Part shown: piece after piece, positions 52,637 to 61,385 of the stretch
Layout: the number at the start of each line of letters is the position of its first letter
How positions within the stretch are numbered: position 1 is the stretch's first letter
DNA from: Salinilacustrithrix flava
GTDB lineage: Bacteria > Actinomycetota > Acidimicrobiia > Acidimicrobiales > Salinilacustritrichaceae
DNA: 64,000 bases
Direction: 5' to 3'
Assembly (NCBI GenBank): GCA_024128875.1
Contig: JAMYFF010000003.1
Coordinates: 124,001-188,000, forward strand
Program-made: the position numbers and the translations under genes
The notes under the pieces: generated by a model
Database searches by the model: none
What the model saw: the letters and a program-made list of their open reading frames with translations, nothing else
What the model was told of the DNA's origin: nothing

Positions 52637-52702
52637 CGCAGATCCCGAGGCGGATGGTTCGACCCCGACCGCATCCTCGCCGGCATCACCTGGGGAGCGT
52701 GA
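52637..52702 (+). pseudogene. C-terminal remnant of another serine recombinase
   Basis: Immediately after the third recombinase a short frame ends RGGWFDPDRILAGITWGA followed by TGA, the same C-terminal signature as GGRFDPNRLLGGTTW just upstream. Nothing else of that gene remains. It looks like the tail left when recombination between tandem paralogues deleted a fourth member. Confidence 0.7.
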
Positions 52703-52751
52703 CGCCACCGACGTCCTCGCTCGAGCAGAGGCACTGCAGCATCATCGAGTA

Positions 52752-53057
52752 ATGCCGTCTTCGTACGCACGTCTGAACGATCCGGACTGGCTGCGCCGTG
52801 AGTACCTCGAGCATGGCCGCACCGCTCGAGCCATTGCTGCTCAGGTGGGCTGCCCTCACGGTGCAGTTGACCGAGCGCTCCGCCGGTACGGCATCCGCCG
52901 ACCACCGCAGCGAACCCAAGCCCGAGTCCCAACGAAGTGGCTCATGGAGCAGTACGAAGACGCTGCACGTTCGATCGCCGAGATCGCCGCCGAACTCCGC
53001 ATCTCCGAAGGCGCCGTTCTCCACGCCCTACATGAGGCCGGTATCACCACGAAGTGA
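52752..53057 (+). CDS. Small helix-turn-helix protein
   Basis: A 101-residue DNA-binding candidate with two HTH-like units: DWLRREYLEHGRTARAIAAQ with GAVDRALRRYGIRRP, then LMEQYEDAARSIAEIAAELR with EGAVLHALHEAGI. Similar proteins accompany actinobacterial phage and integrative elements. ATG 52752 lies six bases after CATCAT, consistent with a leaderless start. Directly downstream of the recombinase trio and co-oriented, it could be their regulator or directionality factor; this is position-based inference. Confidence 0.72.
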   Translation: MPSSYARLNDPDWLRREYLEHGRTARAIAAQVGCPHGAVDRALRRYGIRRPPQRTQARVPTKWLMEQYEDAARSIAEIAAELRISEGAVLHALHEAGITTK

Positions 53058-53328
53058 GCCGACTACAGGGCCGCAAGTGTTCGGCCTACCTCGGACCATC
53101 AACGCTGCCGCCCGTGACCACCTCGCCACAGATCCGTGATGGTGGCCCAAGGCTTCCCGTCCGGTTGGCCCTTGCTGGACGCGGGGGTCTCACGCGCTGC
53201 TCAACCGGAGAGGCGCCTTGTAGGTCGATCGCCCTGAATCTGCGTTCGCCACGACGTCAGAACAGCCGGGGGTCTATGGTCCTGGCAGGTGCCCGGTGGG
53301 GGTGCTGGCGGAACAAGAAGGTGGGATC

Positions 53329-54549
53329 ATGAACCGACTTGCACGCGCCCTTGCGGCGCTAGTGCTGGCCATCACTGGCGTCGCGGGGGCAGTCGCGCTT
53401 GAGCCCCCAGCACCTGCTGCCGCGGTCGCGCCGTACTACGACGCATCCGGGCCTGAAGGCACGATCTACCGCCTCTACCGGGCCTACTTCCTACGTGAGC
53501 CCGACGCCGCCGGGTTCGCCTACTGGTACAGCGTGTTCGCGCAGGGTTACCCGCTCGACAAGATCTCCAACGACTTCGCCCGTTCCGCCGAGTTCCAGCA
53601 GCGGTACGGCAGCGTCGACGACCGCCGGTTCCTCGAGCTCGTCTATCAGAACGTCCTCAGCCGAGCCCCTGACCAGGGCGGCTACGCCTACTGGTTGGAT
53701 CAGATGAACCGGGGGATGCTCCGCGGATTCGTGATGATCTACTTCTCCGACAGCGACGAGTTCCGCTCGAAGACGGCCAAGGGTGTGCCGCCCGGGCATC
53801 GCGCCGGGTCCAACGCCAAGTTGCTGCTCAACTCTCTCGCCGTCGCTCCGGAGCCGACCCGCTCCGGTTACGACCGGGACCTGTTCAAGCATTGGGACGA
53901 CGAAGACCGCGACGGCTGCGACACCCGCTGTGAGGTCCTCGCGGCCGAACGTCGTAGTGACGGAACCTGGTTCTCACTGTGGGACGGCTACTCGACGCCC
54001 AACACCAGCGAATTGCACATCGACCATGTCGTCGCCCTCGCCGAAGCATGGGACTCCGGTGCCAACTCCTGGACCTCGACGCAACGGGATGGGTTCGCCG
54101 ACTGGACCGTCAATCTCACGGCGGTGACTGCCAGCTCCAATCTGAGCAAGAGCGACCGCGACGCCGGCCAGTGGTTCCCGTCCCGGCCCCAGTCGAACTG
54201 CGTGTTCGCCGAACTGACCGTGATCACGAAGTACCACTGGAGGCTGGCGGTCGACACCGCGGAGAAGACCGCTCTGTCGAACATGTTGAACGGCTGCACC
54301 AAGACATCCTCGGATGCCACCAGTCCTCCTCCCACCTCACCGCCACCGACTCAGCCGCCCCCGGGTTGTAAGACCGATGGCGTCTACAGCGCAGCGAACG
54401 GCGCGTGCGTGGCCAGCTACGAAGACAGCACCGGTGACGTCGACTGCGGCCAACTTCCAGCCGCGACCAAGCCGATCCGGGTCCACAACCCGAGCAACGA
54501 CCCCTACCGCCTCGACAGCGACAGCGACGGCTGGGGCTGCGAGGGCTGA
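53329..54549 (+). CDS. Secreted HNH nuclease with DUF4214 and Excalibur-like tail
   Basis: A 406-residue exported protein. After the signal peptide (ALAALVLAITGVAGAVA) comes DUF4214 (residues 40-160; TIYRLYRAYFLREPD, LDKISNDFARS). Then a DUF1524-type HNH nuclease domain (about 180-325): DRDGCDTRCEVLAAE, LHIDHVVALAEAWDSGA with the catalytic DH, and NLSKSDRDAGQWFPS. A Pro/Ser linker is followed by an Excalibur-like calcium motif (DSDSDGWGCEG). Secreted nucleases of this kind degrade environmental DNA. ATG 53329 has AAGGTGGGA upstream. I have not seen this DUF4214-HNH-Excalibur order described, but have not searched. Confidence 0.88.
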   Translation: MNRLARALAALVLAITGVAGAVALEPPAPAAAVAPYYDASGPEGTIYRLYRAYFLREPDAAGFAYWYSVFAQGYPLDKISNDFARSAEFQQRYGSVDDRRFLELVYQNVLSRAPDQGGYAYWLDQMNRGMLRGFVMIYFSDSDEFRSKTAKGVPPGHRAGSNAKLLLNSLAVAPEPTRSGYDRDLFKHWDDEDRDGCDTRCEVLAAERRSDGTWFSLWDGYSTPNTSELHIDHVVALAEAWDSGANSWTSTQRDGFADWTVNLTAVTASSNLSKSDRDAGQWFPSRPQSNCVFAELTVITKYHWRLAVDTAEKTALSNMLNGCTKTSSDATSPPPTSPPPTQPPPGCKTDGVYSAANGACVASYEDSTGDVDCGQLPAATKPIRVHNPSNDPYRLDSDSDGWGCEG

Positions 54550-54699
54550 CCACCGAGGTCGTGTCACACGCAACGGATAACCCTCTCGTGACCGGCGGAG
54601 ATCACACCGACGATTGCCTGCACTCTCTTCGGGGACGGCTCCGGCGTCGTCGCCGAACACCGGCGTGAACGTCACGTCGCCAACAGCAAGGGCGGACAC

Positions 54700-55698
54700 A
54701 TGAAGCGACACAAGCCGTACCGGGCACTGCTGCTGATGCTCTCAGTTGCCGTGCTCGTGGTTCTCTTTCCGACCGCACAGCCAGCATCGGCGAGCGGATC
54801 CACGTTCGTCGACCGGCAAGACGATGTCGCCTACTACGACTGGGTCGCTGACGAGGTCTATCTGAACCAGGACTGGGACGAGGTCGACATTGCCCAGGTC
54901 GACGTCACCACGACAGCCAGCGCCGTCCAGGTGTCCACCCGGATCGTTGACCTGCAGCCGCAGTGGTGGGACACGGCACAGGTCTCCTACGAAGTGAACG
55001 GCGATGGTTCTGAGGACTTCCAGTTGAACGCCTACCGGGACGGATCCTGGGAGCTGAAAAAGGTGCAGGGCTACAACGACCCGGGATACGCGATCGCCTG
55101 CGGCGGAGTCGGAGTGTCGGTCGACTACACCAACAGCCGGATCACGACCCTGGTCCCCCGGAGCTGTCTGGCCAACACCGACAGTGTGGCCGTCCAGAGC
55201 AGCTTGTACGACGACGAGAACCTCTCGTGCTGTAACGACTGGGTCCTGGACCTCTATCCCGACGTGCCCGGCGAGTACTCCTCGAGAGTTCCCTACGACG
55301 GGGCGACCCAAGGACCGGCGCCGTCGCCGTCGTACGATCCCAATGGCCCGACCGGCACCATCTACCGGCTCTACCGGGCGTACTTCCTGCGCGAGCCGGA
55401 CAGGTCCGGCTACGACTACTGGTTCGGCGTCTACCGGAACGGCTACCCACTCGACAAGATCTCCAACGACTTCGCCCGCTCAGCAGAGTTCCAGTCCCGG
55501 TACGGAAGCCTGGACAACGCACAGTTCCTCGAGCGGGTGTATCAAAACGTGCTCGGCCGGTCCCCGGATGCTCAGGGATACGCCTACTGGACCGACCAGA
55601 TGAACCGGGGCATGCTCCGCGGGTTCGTGATGATCTACTTCTCTGACTCCGAAGAGTTCCGCTCGAAGACAGCAGCAGGACGTCCCCCGGGTTACTAG
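54700..55698 (+). CDS. Exported protein with beta-sandwich and C-terminal DUF4214
   Basis: A 332-residue exported protein: signal peptide (LLLMLSVAVLVVLFPTAQ), an N-terminal beta domain of about 190 residues (TFVDRQDDVAYYDWVADEVY, VDVTTTASAVQVSTRIVD) and a C-terminal DUF4214 (residues about 215-332), nearly identical to that of the preceding gene, especially MNRGMLRGFVMIYFSDS. ATG 54700 has AAGG eight bases upstream. It lies 150 bases after the secreted nuclease gene on the same strand. The N-terminal domain is unknown to me. Confidence 0.82.
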   Translation: MKRHKPYRALLLMLSVAVLVVLFPTAQPASASGSTFVDRQDDVAYYDWVADEVYLNQDWDEVDIAQVDVTTTASAVQVSTRIVDLQPQWWDTAQVSYEVNGDGSEDFQLNAYRDGSWELKKVQGYNDPGYAIACGGVGVSVDYTNSRITTLVPRSCLANTDSVAVQSSLYDDENLSCCNDWVLDLYPDVPGEYSSRVPYDGATQGPAPSPSYDPNGPTGTIYRLYRAYFLREPDRSGYDYWFGVYRNGYPLDKISNDFARSAEFQSRYGSLDNAQFLERVYQNVLGRSPDAQGYAYWTDQMNRGMLRGFVMIYFSDSEEFRSKTAAGRPPGY

Positions 55699-55843
55699 CC
55701 GCGACCAGTCGGGGATGGCGTACGAGAACCACGAGAGGTCGCCGTCCCCGCACGGTCTGGTTGGAGCAACGCTGACCCGCACAACGAAGCACTGGCCGGC
55801 TCCGAGCATTCGCAACTCGACATGGCGTGACCCTCGTAGCCGT

Positions 55844-57193
55844 TCAGGTTCCGTGCCAGTGAAGGTGGACCCGCTCGGGCTGGAACCCGCCACCCCGCAC
55901 GGGAGCCGGTGCAACCACTGCTCTGTCCAGGAACGCCTCGAGCAGCGCTCGTTGCGCAGACCTGGTCAGCTCGTCCCATCGACGGTCGAGTTCCCGACCG
56001 CTGGCTCCGGGAGGAATGTCGGGATGGATGTTCCACCGGTCTGCCCGGTCGTCATCATCGGACAACAACGTCTGACGGGTGGCGTAGAACTCCGCACGCG
56101 ACAGCGCACCAGCGACGAAGTACGCCCGGTTCAACTCACGCAGCCGACCCGTTGGATCGCTCGGCTCTGCACGCTGCCGCCTCATCGACCGCCGACGCAG
56201 ACGATCCCGTACCGCCCTCACAAGCAGGTCCTCGACCAGCGGACGAGAGATGCTGATGCGATCACACCCCTGCCCGTAAGGCGAACCGGCGCACTTGTAG
56301 ATGAGTGACTTCTTGCTCGACATCGCCGCCGTCAGGTGCTGACCACACAAGCCGCACCGCAACAGTCCCTGCAGCAGACTCCGGGACGGGCGAGCTCGCT
56401 TCGGGGTGTCGTCGAGAATGTGGCGTACGAGTTCATGGGTGTTCCGGTCCAAGATCGCTGGAAAGCAGTCACGGGCGACCACGTCACCGCGGTAGCTGCG
56501 GTCCCCGACCATCCGGGCCGACAGCAACGAAGACCGCATCCCAGTGTGAGTCCACGGGACGCCACAACTTCCGACCACCCCCCGTGCCCGGAAGTCCCGG
56601 GCGATAGCGACTACCCCTTCGCCATGGATGATGCGCTGGGCCGCCTCCCGGAGCAGCACCGCTTCCCCCTCGATGACCTCGGACCGGTCCCGACTGTGCC
56701 CGAAGGGGCGCACACCCCCTTCATGAGGCAGACCTCGCGTCGCCTTCTCCCGGAACCGTGCGGCGAGACGCTCACCCTTCACGGTCGACTCGACCGAGGC
56801 GAACGTGAGCAGCACCCGCACGATGGCCAGTCCGATCGGGGTCGTCGTGTCCACCGGCTCGGTAACCGACGCCAAGGCGACCCGGTGGTCCTCACATACT
56901 GACCAGACCCGCTCGAAGTCCCGGCTCCGCCGGGTGAGGCGGTCAAGCTTCCACACGACCAAGACGTCGACGCCTCCCCGAGTCAGCTCCGCCAGCATCG
57001 CCTCGAACCCCGGCCGCAGCACACCACTGCGGTACGCGGAGCGGTCAACGTCCCGGAAGACGGCGTGCTCGTCCCACTCCCGGCTCGACAGATAGGACCG
57101 ACAGTTCGCGATCTGACGCGGTGTCGACGTTTCCGACGACCGGTCCGCTGCGCGACTCACCCGCGCATAGATCACCGCACGCACCCATCGCAC
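55844..57193 (-). CDS. Serine recombinase, separate subtype
   Basis: A 449-residue recombinase of a different lineage from the trio. Resolvase domain: Ser in AVIYARVSRAA and VLVVWKLDRLTRRSRDF, with a target-type FASVESTVKGERLA helix. Recombinase domain: VRPFGHSRDRS and MVGDRSYRGDVVARDCFPAI. Zinc ribbon: CGLCGQHL and CAGSPYGQGCD. GTG 57193 has GGGGGG just upstream; GTG 57184 is also possible. The excisionase-like gene lies 80 bases upstream on the same strand. The fragment at 46842-46925 derives from a close relative. Confidence 0.9.
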   Translation of the reverse strand: MRWVRAVIYARVSRAADRSSETSTPRQIANCRSYLSSREWDEHAVFRDVDRSAYRSGVLRPGFEAMLAELTRGGVDVLVVWKLDRLTRRSRDFERVWSVCEDHRVALASVTEPVDTTTPIGLAIVRVLLTFASVESTVKGERLAARFREKATRGLPHEGGVRPFGHSRDRSEVIEGEAVLLREAAQRIIHGEGVVAIARDFRARGVVGSCGVPWTHTGMRSSLLSARMVGDRSYRGDVVARDCFPAILDRNTHELVRHILDDTPKRARPSRSLLQGLLRCGLCGQHLTAAMSSKKSLIYKCAGSPYGQGCDRISISRPLVEDLLVRAVRDRLRRRSMRRQRAEPSDPTGRLRELNRAYFVAGALSRAEFYATRQTLLSDDDDRADRWNIHPDIPPGASGRELDRRWDELTRSAQRALLEAFLDRAVVAPAPVRGGGFQPERVHLHWHGT

Positions 57194-57273
57194 GATCCCC
57201 CCGATACACGTCGAGGGCAAACATGAAGCTCATCCCGATGGGTCGGCGTCCACCGAGAATCCTCGGTGAACAG

Positions 57274-57549
57274 CTACTGCTGGTCGCCAGCGTCATCCTT
57301 GTCGGCGCCATCGGGATACAGATGCTTCAACTCACCAGGCTGGACCCGGTTCGCCTCCACGAACTCCTCCACATCCGACGCCTTCAACCGGATGACCCGA
57401 CCGAACCGATACGCAGGCAAGTCCCCGTGGTCGATGAAGCGGTACAAGGTCCGGGGTGTGATCCCGAGGGCTTTGGCAGCATCCGCTGTCGACATCCATT
57501 CCGTGGTGCTTGGCACGGCGCGCTCCCACAAGTCAGGCGGCTCGCGCAA
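57274..57549 (-). CDS. Excisionase-like helix-turn-helix protein
   Basis: A 91-residue MerR/AlpA-type winged helix: MSTADAAKALGITPRTLYRF, IDHGDLPAYRFGRVIRLKAS, DVEEFVEANR. This is the common excisionase/DNA-binding fold of integrative elements. A start at TTG 57549, or internally at GTG or ATG before the HTH, cannot be decided; a TACTAT box lies upstream near 57570. It precedes the serine recombinase in the same direction, giving a typical directionality-factor/integrase pair. Confidence 0.82.
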   Translation of the reverse strand: MREPPDLWERAVPSTTEWMSTADAAKALGITPRTLYRFIDHGDLPAYRFGRVIRLKASDVEEFVEANRVQPGELKHLYPDGADKDDAGDQQ

Positions 57550-57693
57550 TCATGCCATGGCAAGCCGTCTCATAGTATTTCATGCACCCATGAGCGCAAC
57601 GCGATCCATCACCTGCACTGCGCACGAAGTCTCCAATCCATGCGCTGGCGTAATGGGAGCACTGCACGGCCATCGTTCGCTGCTGCGCGTTGA

Positions 57694-58908
57694 TCAGTCT
57701 CCGACGTACTTCCAGTCAGGTTCCCACACGACCGCGTGGGCCTCAGGCGTGACAGGCGTGGCCTCGTTGGCGTTACCGCTGAGGTCGATGCTGAAGGCGG
57801 CCGTGGCTCCGGGGGCGATGTTTTCGACGAAACCGAACGCTCCGCTAATGATGGAGCCGTCGGCCCCCCGGGTGAATGCGGTCACCATGATGGACTCCAG
57901 GTGCTCGTTGTATGGGTTGGTGACCTCGCCAACGACTTGCGTCAGGTAGCCGTAGCGGCTGTTGTCGAGCAACGCCACGTTGGATACCGATGGTGTCCGG
58001 AATCGTCCTGGATCCGTCAGGACGCAGTGGTGATCGGAGCCGGGACGGGTCTCGAGCGTGGCCGCCCGGGACCCAACGCTGATCTGACCGCTGAATGCCA
58101 CGGTGTGACCCGGGGGAACTGATCCGGCGAATTCGCTCGACGTGTTGAGCACGTTTCCCGCCTCATCCCGGGCCACAACTTCCACGTCGACCCCGTCGCA
58201 GATCCTGTCGGGCGACGGTTGCCTGACGAACCCGCCGAAGTGCAGGTAGTAGGTCCCGTCGAAGGAGTCACTGTGAACCCAACCGACATCAGAGATCTCG
58301 ATCGGCTCGACGGTGTACTCAGGTGCCGTCGGCGCGGTCTCCATCTGTGGCGTGGGGTCGCTGCCGGCGCCGTCATCGGGAGCGCCGAACACGTCTTCAT
58401 AGGCTGGGTCGTCGGGCGAGATGCCGTCCGCCCCCGCCTCTGCCATGGCCTCCAACTCCTCGGGGGTCACGTCAGCGCCAGCGCCCAGACTCGTTGTGAA
58501 GGTCAGTGCTGCATCGTCATCGGCACCATTGCCTCCCAGTAGGACAACCGCCCCGACGACGAGGACTACGACGATGCCCGCAGCGGCGATGACCACGCCC
58601 TTCGCTGAGCGACGTCCTGGCCCGGCACTCGCAACCGCTATCTCGTTGAGCTCCTGCTCAGAACCCGCGGCCTGTTGACTCGCGCTCGACCCTGCTTCGA
58701 AAGGTTGCGTGCGGGCGACGTTCTCATGCGATTGACGCTCCACTGCTCCCGGGTCGTCGACGAGCTGGTGGGCATCTTCCAGATGCACCTTGAACTCTCT
58801 GTCCGACGCCATGTCGCGTCGACACAGCGGGCATGTGATCGCCACGGGATTCTCTCCATCCGCCAACTTGTCGAAGCCGCTCTTCGGCCCCCCAAAGTAG
58901 TCAGGCAT
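57694..58908 (-). CDS. Zinc-finger membrane protein with FxLYD-type outer domain
   Basis: A 404-residue protein. The N-terminal 55 residues hold a C2H2-like finger (CPLCRRDMASDREFKVHLED with His). After a polar linker comes one membrane helix (GVVIAAAGIVVVLVVGAVVLL, about 115-137). An acidic linker leads to an outer beta domain with VGEVTNPYNEHLESIMVTAF, typical of FxLYD/DUF3426-like secreted domains. ATG 58908. The cytosolic finger joined to an outside beta domain suggests a sensor or anchor. Function unknown. Confidence 0.72.
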   Translation of the reverse strand: MPDYFGGPKSGFDKLADGENPVAITCPLCRRDMASDREFKVHLEDAHQLVDDPGAVERQSHENVARTQPFEAGSSASQQAAGSEQELNEIAVASAGPGRRSAKGVVIAAAGIVVVLVVGAVVLLGGNGADDDAALTFTTSLGAGADVTPEELEAMAEAGADGISPDDPAYEDVFGAPDDGAGSDPTPQMETAPTAPEYTVEPIEISDVGWVHSDSFDGTYYLHFGGFVRQPSPDRICDGVDVEVVARDEAGNVLNTSSEFAGSVPPGHTVAFSGQISVGSRAATLETRPGSDHHCVLTDPGRFRTPSVSNVALLDNSRYGYLTQVVGEVTNPYNEHLESIMVTAFTRGADGSIISGAFGFVENIAPGATAAFSIDLSGNANEATPVTPEAHAVVWEPDWKYVGD

Positions 58909-58952
58909 CGCACACGACCTACGCGCCGAGTCGCGCACCGCCGTCTACGGCA

Positions 58953-59774
58953 CTACAGCAAGCGCTGCGCTGCGCCCGCTGCGGACACTCGGCAGATGGT
59001 GCCCGGAGCGTTCACAACCCGGCGAAGATCCTCGTCGAGCTCGGACCTGGAACAGACGCGAAGCCACTCCACAGGTCGAACGTGTCGGAGTTTCGGCTCA
59101 GGTTCGTCGGATCGGTACTCGTAGTCACCCGCGATGCGTGCGATTGCTACTCGCCGAGCAGACAGGGGCACCAGCACGAGATCGCCGATCGACATCTCCC
59201 TTCTGAAGTACCGCCAGTAGGTGACGAACATGCCGATGGCCTGGGGCGTACGTCCTGGGAGCGCCTCCGACAAGTTGCGGGCAAGCGCTTCGGCCCCTGG
59301 CCAATGCGTGACGTCGCCGATTTCATCGGCGCTCATGGAGATGATCAGACGATCGAGCCAAGCCATCTCCAGTTCCGGGTCATCCCACGCCCGGAGGCGC
59401 CAAGTGCCGACGGGGTTCTCTGTCGCGAGCGCCTCCGGGAGCACTCCCACCTTCGGAACAGTCGTGGACACGGGTTGTGTATTTGGAGCATTTCTGTTCG
59501 CCCCAGGGAGCACCAGCTCCACCTCGTGGTCACCGATCGCTACAGCCAGGCCCACGTGCCACGGCTCATCGTTCAGTTCTGCCAGCGCGGCCACATAGCG
59601 ACGGACCGTCGACAGTCGGGGATCTGCCGCGTTCTCTGTCTTGAGCACTGCTGGCTGCGAGGTCCCAAGTCGCCGAGCTAGCTCGGCTTGCGAGCAACCG
59701 AGTTCTTCGCGCAGCTCACGAAGTGAATACTGCCGAGTCGTCGTTGCGCCGGACTTCCGCCTCCGAAGCTTCAT
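58953..59774 (-). CDS. XRE regulator fused to restriction-type reader domain
   Basis: A 273-residue protein. The N-terminal HTH (residues about 15-70; SLRELREELGCSQAELARRL, SQPAVLKTENA) is followed by a middle region with WRLRAWDDPELEMAWLDRLI. The C-terminal half (MFVTYWRYFRREMSIGDLVL, IARIAGDYEYRSDEPEPKLR, HVRPVEW) is very like the EVE/PUA-type DNA-reading domains attached to Mrr/McrB-type restriction enzymes. No nuclease domain is attached. ATG 59774. It may be a modification-dependent regulator or half of a defence system together with the DUF4268 gene 213 bases upstream. Confidence 0.68.
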   Translation of the reverse strand: MKLRRRKSGATTTRQYSLRELREELGCSQAELARRLGTSQPAVLKTENAADPRLSTVRRYVAALAELNDEPWHVGLAVAIGDHEVELVLPGANRNAPNTQPVSTTVPKVGVLPEALATENPVGTWRLRAWDDPELEMAWLDRLIISMSADEIGDVTHWPGAEALARNLSEALPGRTPQAIGMFVTYWRYFRREMSIGDLVLVPLSARRVAIARIAGDYEYRSDEPEPKLRHVRPVEWLRVCSRSELDEDLRRVVNAPGTICRVSAAGAAQRLL

Positions 59775-59987
59775 GGGTGGATCCGAACATAACCAGGAAG
59801 CGATGTCAACTACATAGCCGATTAGTTATGTCGAGGTAGCGGTATCCGAACGCTCGCAGGTGCGGGATCGACGGTCGGCACTCGTGTTCAGACCAGCGGA
59901 TGGATCTGCCGGCGTAGTCAGTGACGTGGGCTTTCCTGCGTTGAGGGTGAATCACTCGCGGTGGGTTGTTGCGCTGCGGAGGACGGC

Positions 59988-60959
59988 TCAGGTGAGTCCG
60001 GCGAGCCCGTCGAGCTGGCCTTCGACGACCACTCGCACGGTCCCGAACGCAGTCCGCAACCGCGAGCCCGTGTCGATGAACCAGGCGATGTAGTTGTCCC
60101 AGTCGTCGACGTCGCTGATCTCGCACCCGTCCTGATAGGTCGCGATTCGCGCGGCTCGGCGGCCTTCGATCGGGTCGAACTCGAGCGCCTCTCCGAAACG
60201 TTCTTCAAGTGTTGACCGTTGCCCTACCAACAGCTCGAACAGCACGCCGTTTGCGTCCGCGTCGCCGCCGTCGATGTAGAGCTCATGGCGGAGCCGCTTG
60301 CCGGATGCGAACGACGGATTGAGGTTTGTGCCTGTGAACGGGCCAGCGAAGTTCATCCAGTTCGCAGGTTGAGGAGTGCGCCGACCCCAGCTGAGGTCTG
60401 CCTCGGCCAGTGCATCGAGATAGAGCGCCCAGAACTCCCTGTACTGCTCTGCCCGTTCAGTTGTCGCTCCGGCACGGGTGGCGGAACGGATTCGCTTCTG
60501 CCAGTCGTTCGGCTTGGCCACGACGTCGAAGTACGGCGCCGGGTCCGAGTCGCCGATCCGAGCCACGTTCACCTGCACGGCGAAGAAGTGCGTGCCTTGG
60601 CCTGTCTGCTCGTTTAACCAGTCGAGGGCCTGACGGTGCTCTTCCCTGAAGCTGGTCGCAACCCACACGATCGTCGCTGCGCCCGTGCCGGCGGCGTAAG
60701 TGAGCAGTTGCCCAAGATGTGTGTGGTCAGTGGCCTCGAGTTGGTTTTCGACCATCAGCACCGCGTCGTTGGTCAGGTCGTGCCCGATGAGGTCGAGCGA
60801 GAAGCCGCCCACCGGGTGCTCCGCGCCCGACAGCTCCAGGTCGATGCCCAGCGCGTCCGCGAGCCGATCGCCGTTTGCCAACAGCCACGGGGTGAAGTCC
60901 CGCGCTTCGCTCTGCCACACGGCACGGGGATCGACGGGTTCTAGACGGCCTAACTGCAT
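59988..60959 (-). CDS. DUF4268-domain protein with PD-(D/E)XK-like N-terminus
   Basis: A 323-residue cytosolic protein. The N-terminal half (EHPVGGFSLDLIGHDL, NDAVLMVENQLEATDHTHLG, QLLTYAAG) matches the restriction-nuclease-like fold of many DUF4268/DUF91 proteins: the Asp of LDLIG and Glu-Asn-Gln in place of the canonical ExK. The C-terminal half is DUF4268 (FREEHRQALDWLNEQ, EQYREFWALYLDAL). ATG 60959. With Gln where Lys is usual, catalysis is uncertain. These proteins occur in restriction and defence islands, which fits this region. Confidence 0.8.
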   Translation of the reverse strand: MQLGRLEPVDPRAVWQSEARDFTPWLLANGDRLADALGIDLELSGAEHPVGGFSLDLIGHDLTNDAVLMVENQLEATDHTHLGQLLTYAAGTGAATIVWVATSFREEHRQALDWLNEQTGQGTHFFAVQVNVARIGDSDPAPYFDVVAKPNDWQKRIRSATRAGATTERAEQYREFWALYLDALAEADLSWGRRTPQPANWMNFAGPFTGTNLNPSFASGKRLRHELYIDGGDADANGVLFELLVGQRSTLEERFGEALEFDPIEGRRAARIATYQDGCEISDVDDWDNYIAWFIDTGSRLRTAFGTVRVVVEGQLDGLAGLT

Positions 60960-61181
60960 CCCGTGAACGTACGCCGCCGAAGCGTCCACGGGCCGTTGCA
61001 CTCAGTCCGAAGCGTTCAGCTGAGCTTATAGACGTCGCGCGAGTTCCGGGAACCTCCGGCGGCCGGGGTGTCTCGACTCGCGCTCGGCGGAAGGAAGTGA
61101 TGGCTGACGCAAAGAATCTAGGGAGGTGCGACAGAACGTCCCCCGGCCGGCGCGCTCCTCGGCTCCTCTAGGGAAGATCTG

Positions 61182-61385
61182 GTGACCACTGTCGACCGCA
61201 GGATTCCACGCCGGAACGACTCCGGCGAGGGCGTCATCTCGACCGTCCTTGCCGTGCTGATCATGGCGCTGCTCGGCGTCGCCATGTGGCTGACCTTCGA
61301 GAACATCTGGAGCGACACCGCCGATAGCACTGAGGACCAGGCCGAGATCATCGACTCGGACACCAACACCGACGGAACAGGGTGA
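61182..61385 (+). CDS. Small single-helix membrane protein
   Basis: A 67-residue protein with a short basic N-terminus, one transmembrane helix (VISTVLAVLIMALLGVAMWL) and an acidic tail (STEDQAEIIDSDTN). GTG 61182 has AGGGAAGA upstream. The layout resembles pilin-like or TadE-associated small proteins and also conjugation-locus membrane peptides; no prepilin peptidase gene is near. It is the first plus-strand gene before a run of broken genes. Confidence 0.55.
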   Translation: MTTVDRRIPRRNDSGEGVISTVLAVLIMALLGVAMWLTFENIWSDTADSTEDQAEIIDSDTNTDGTG

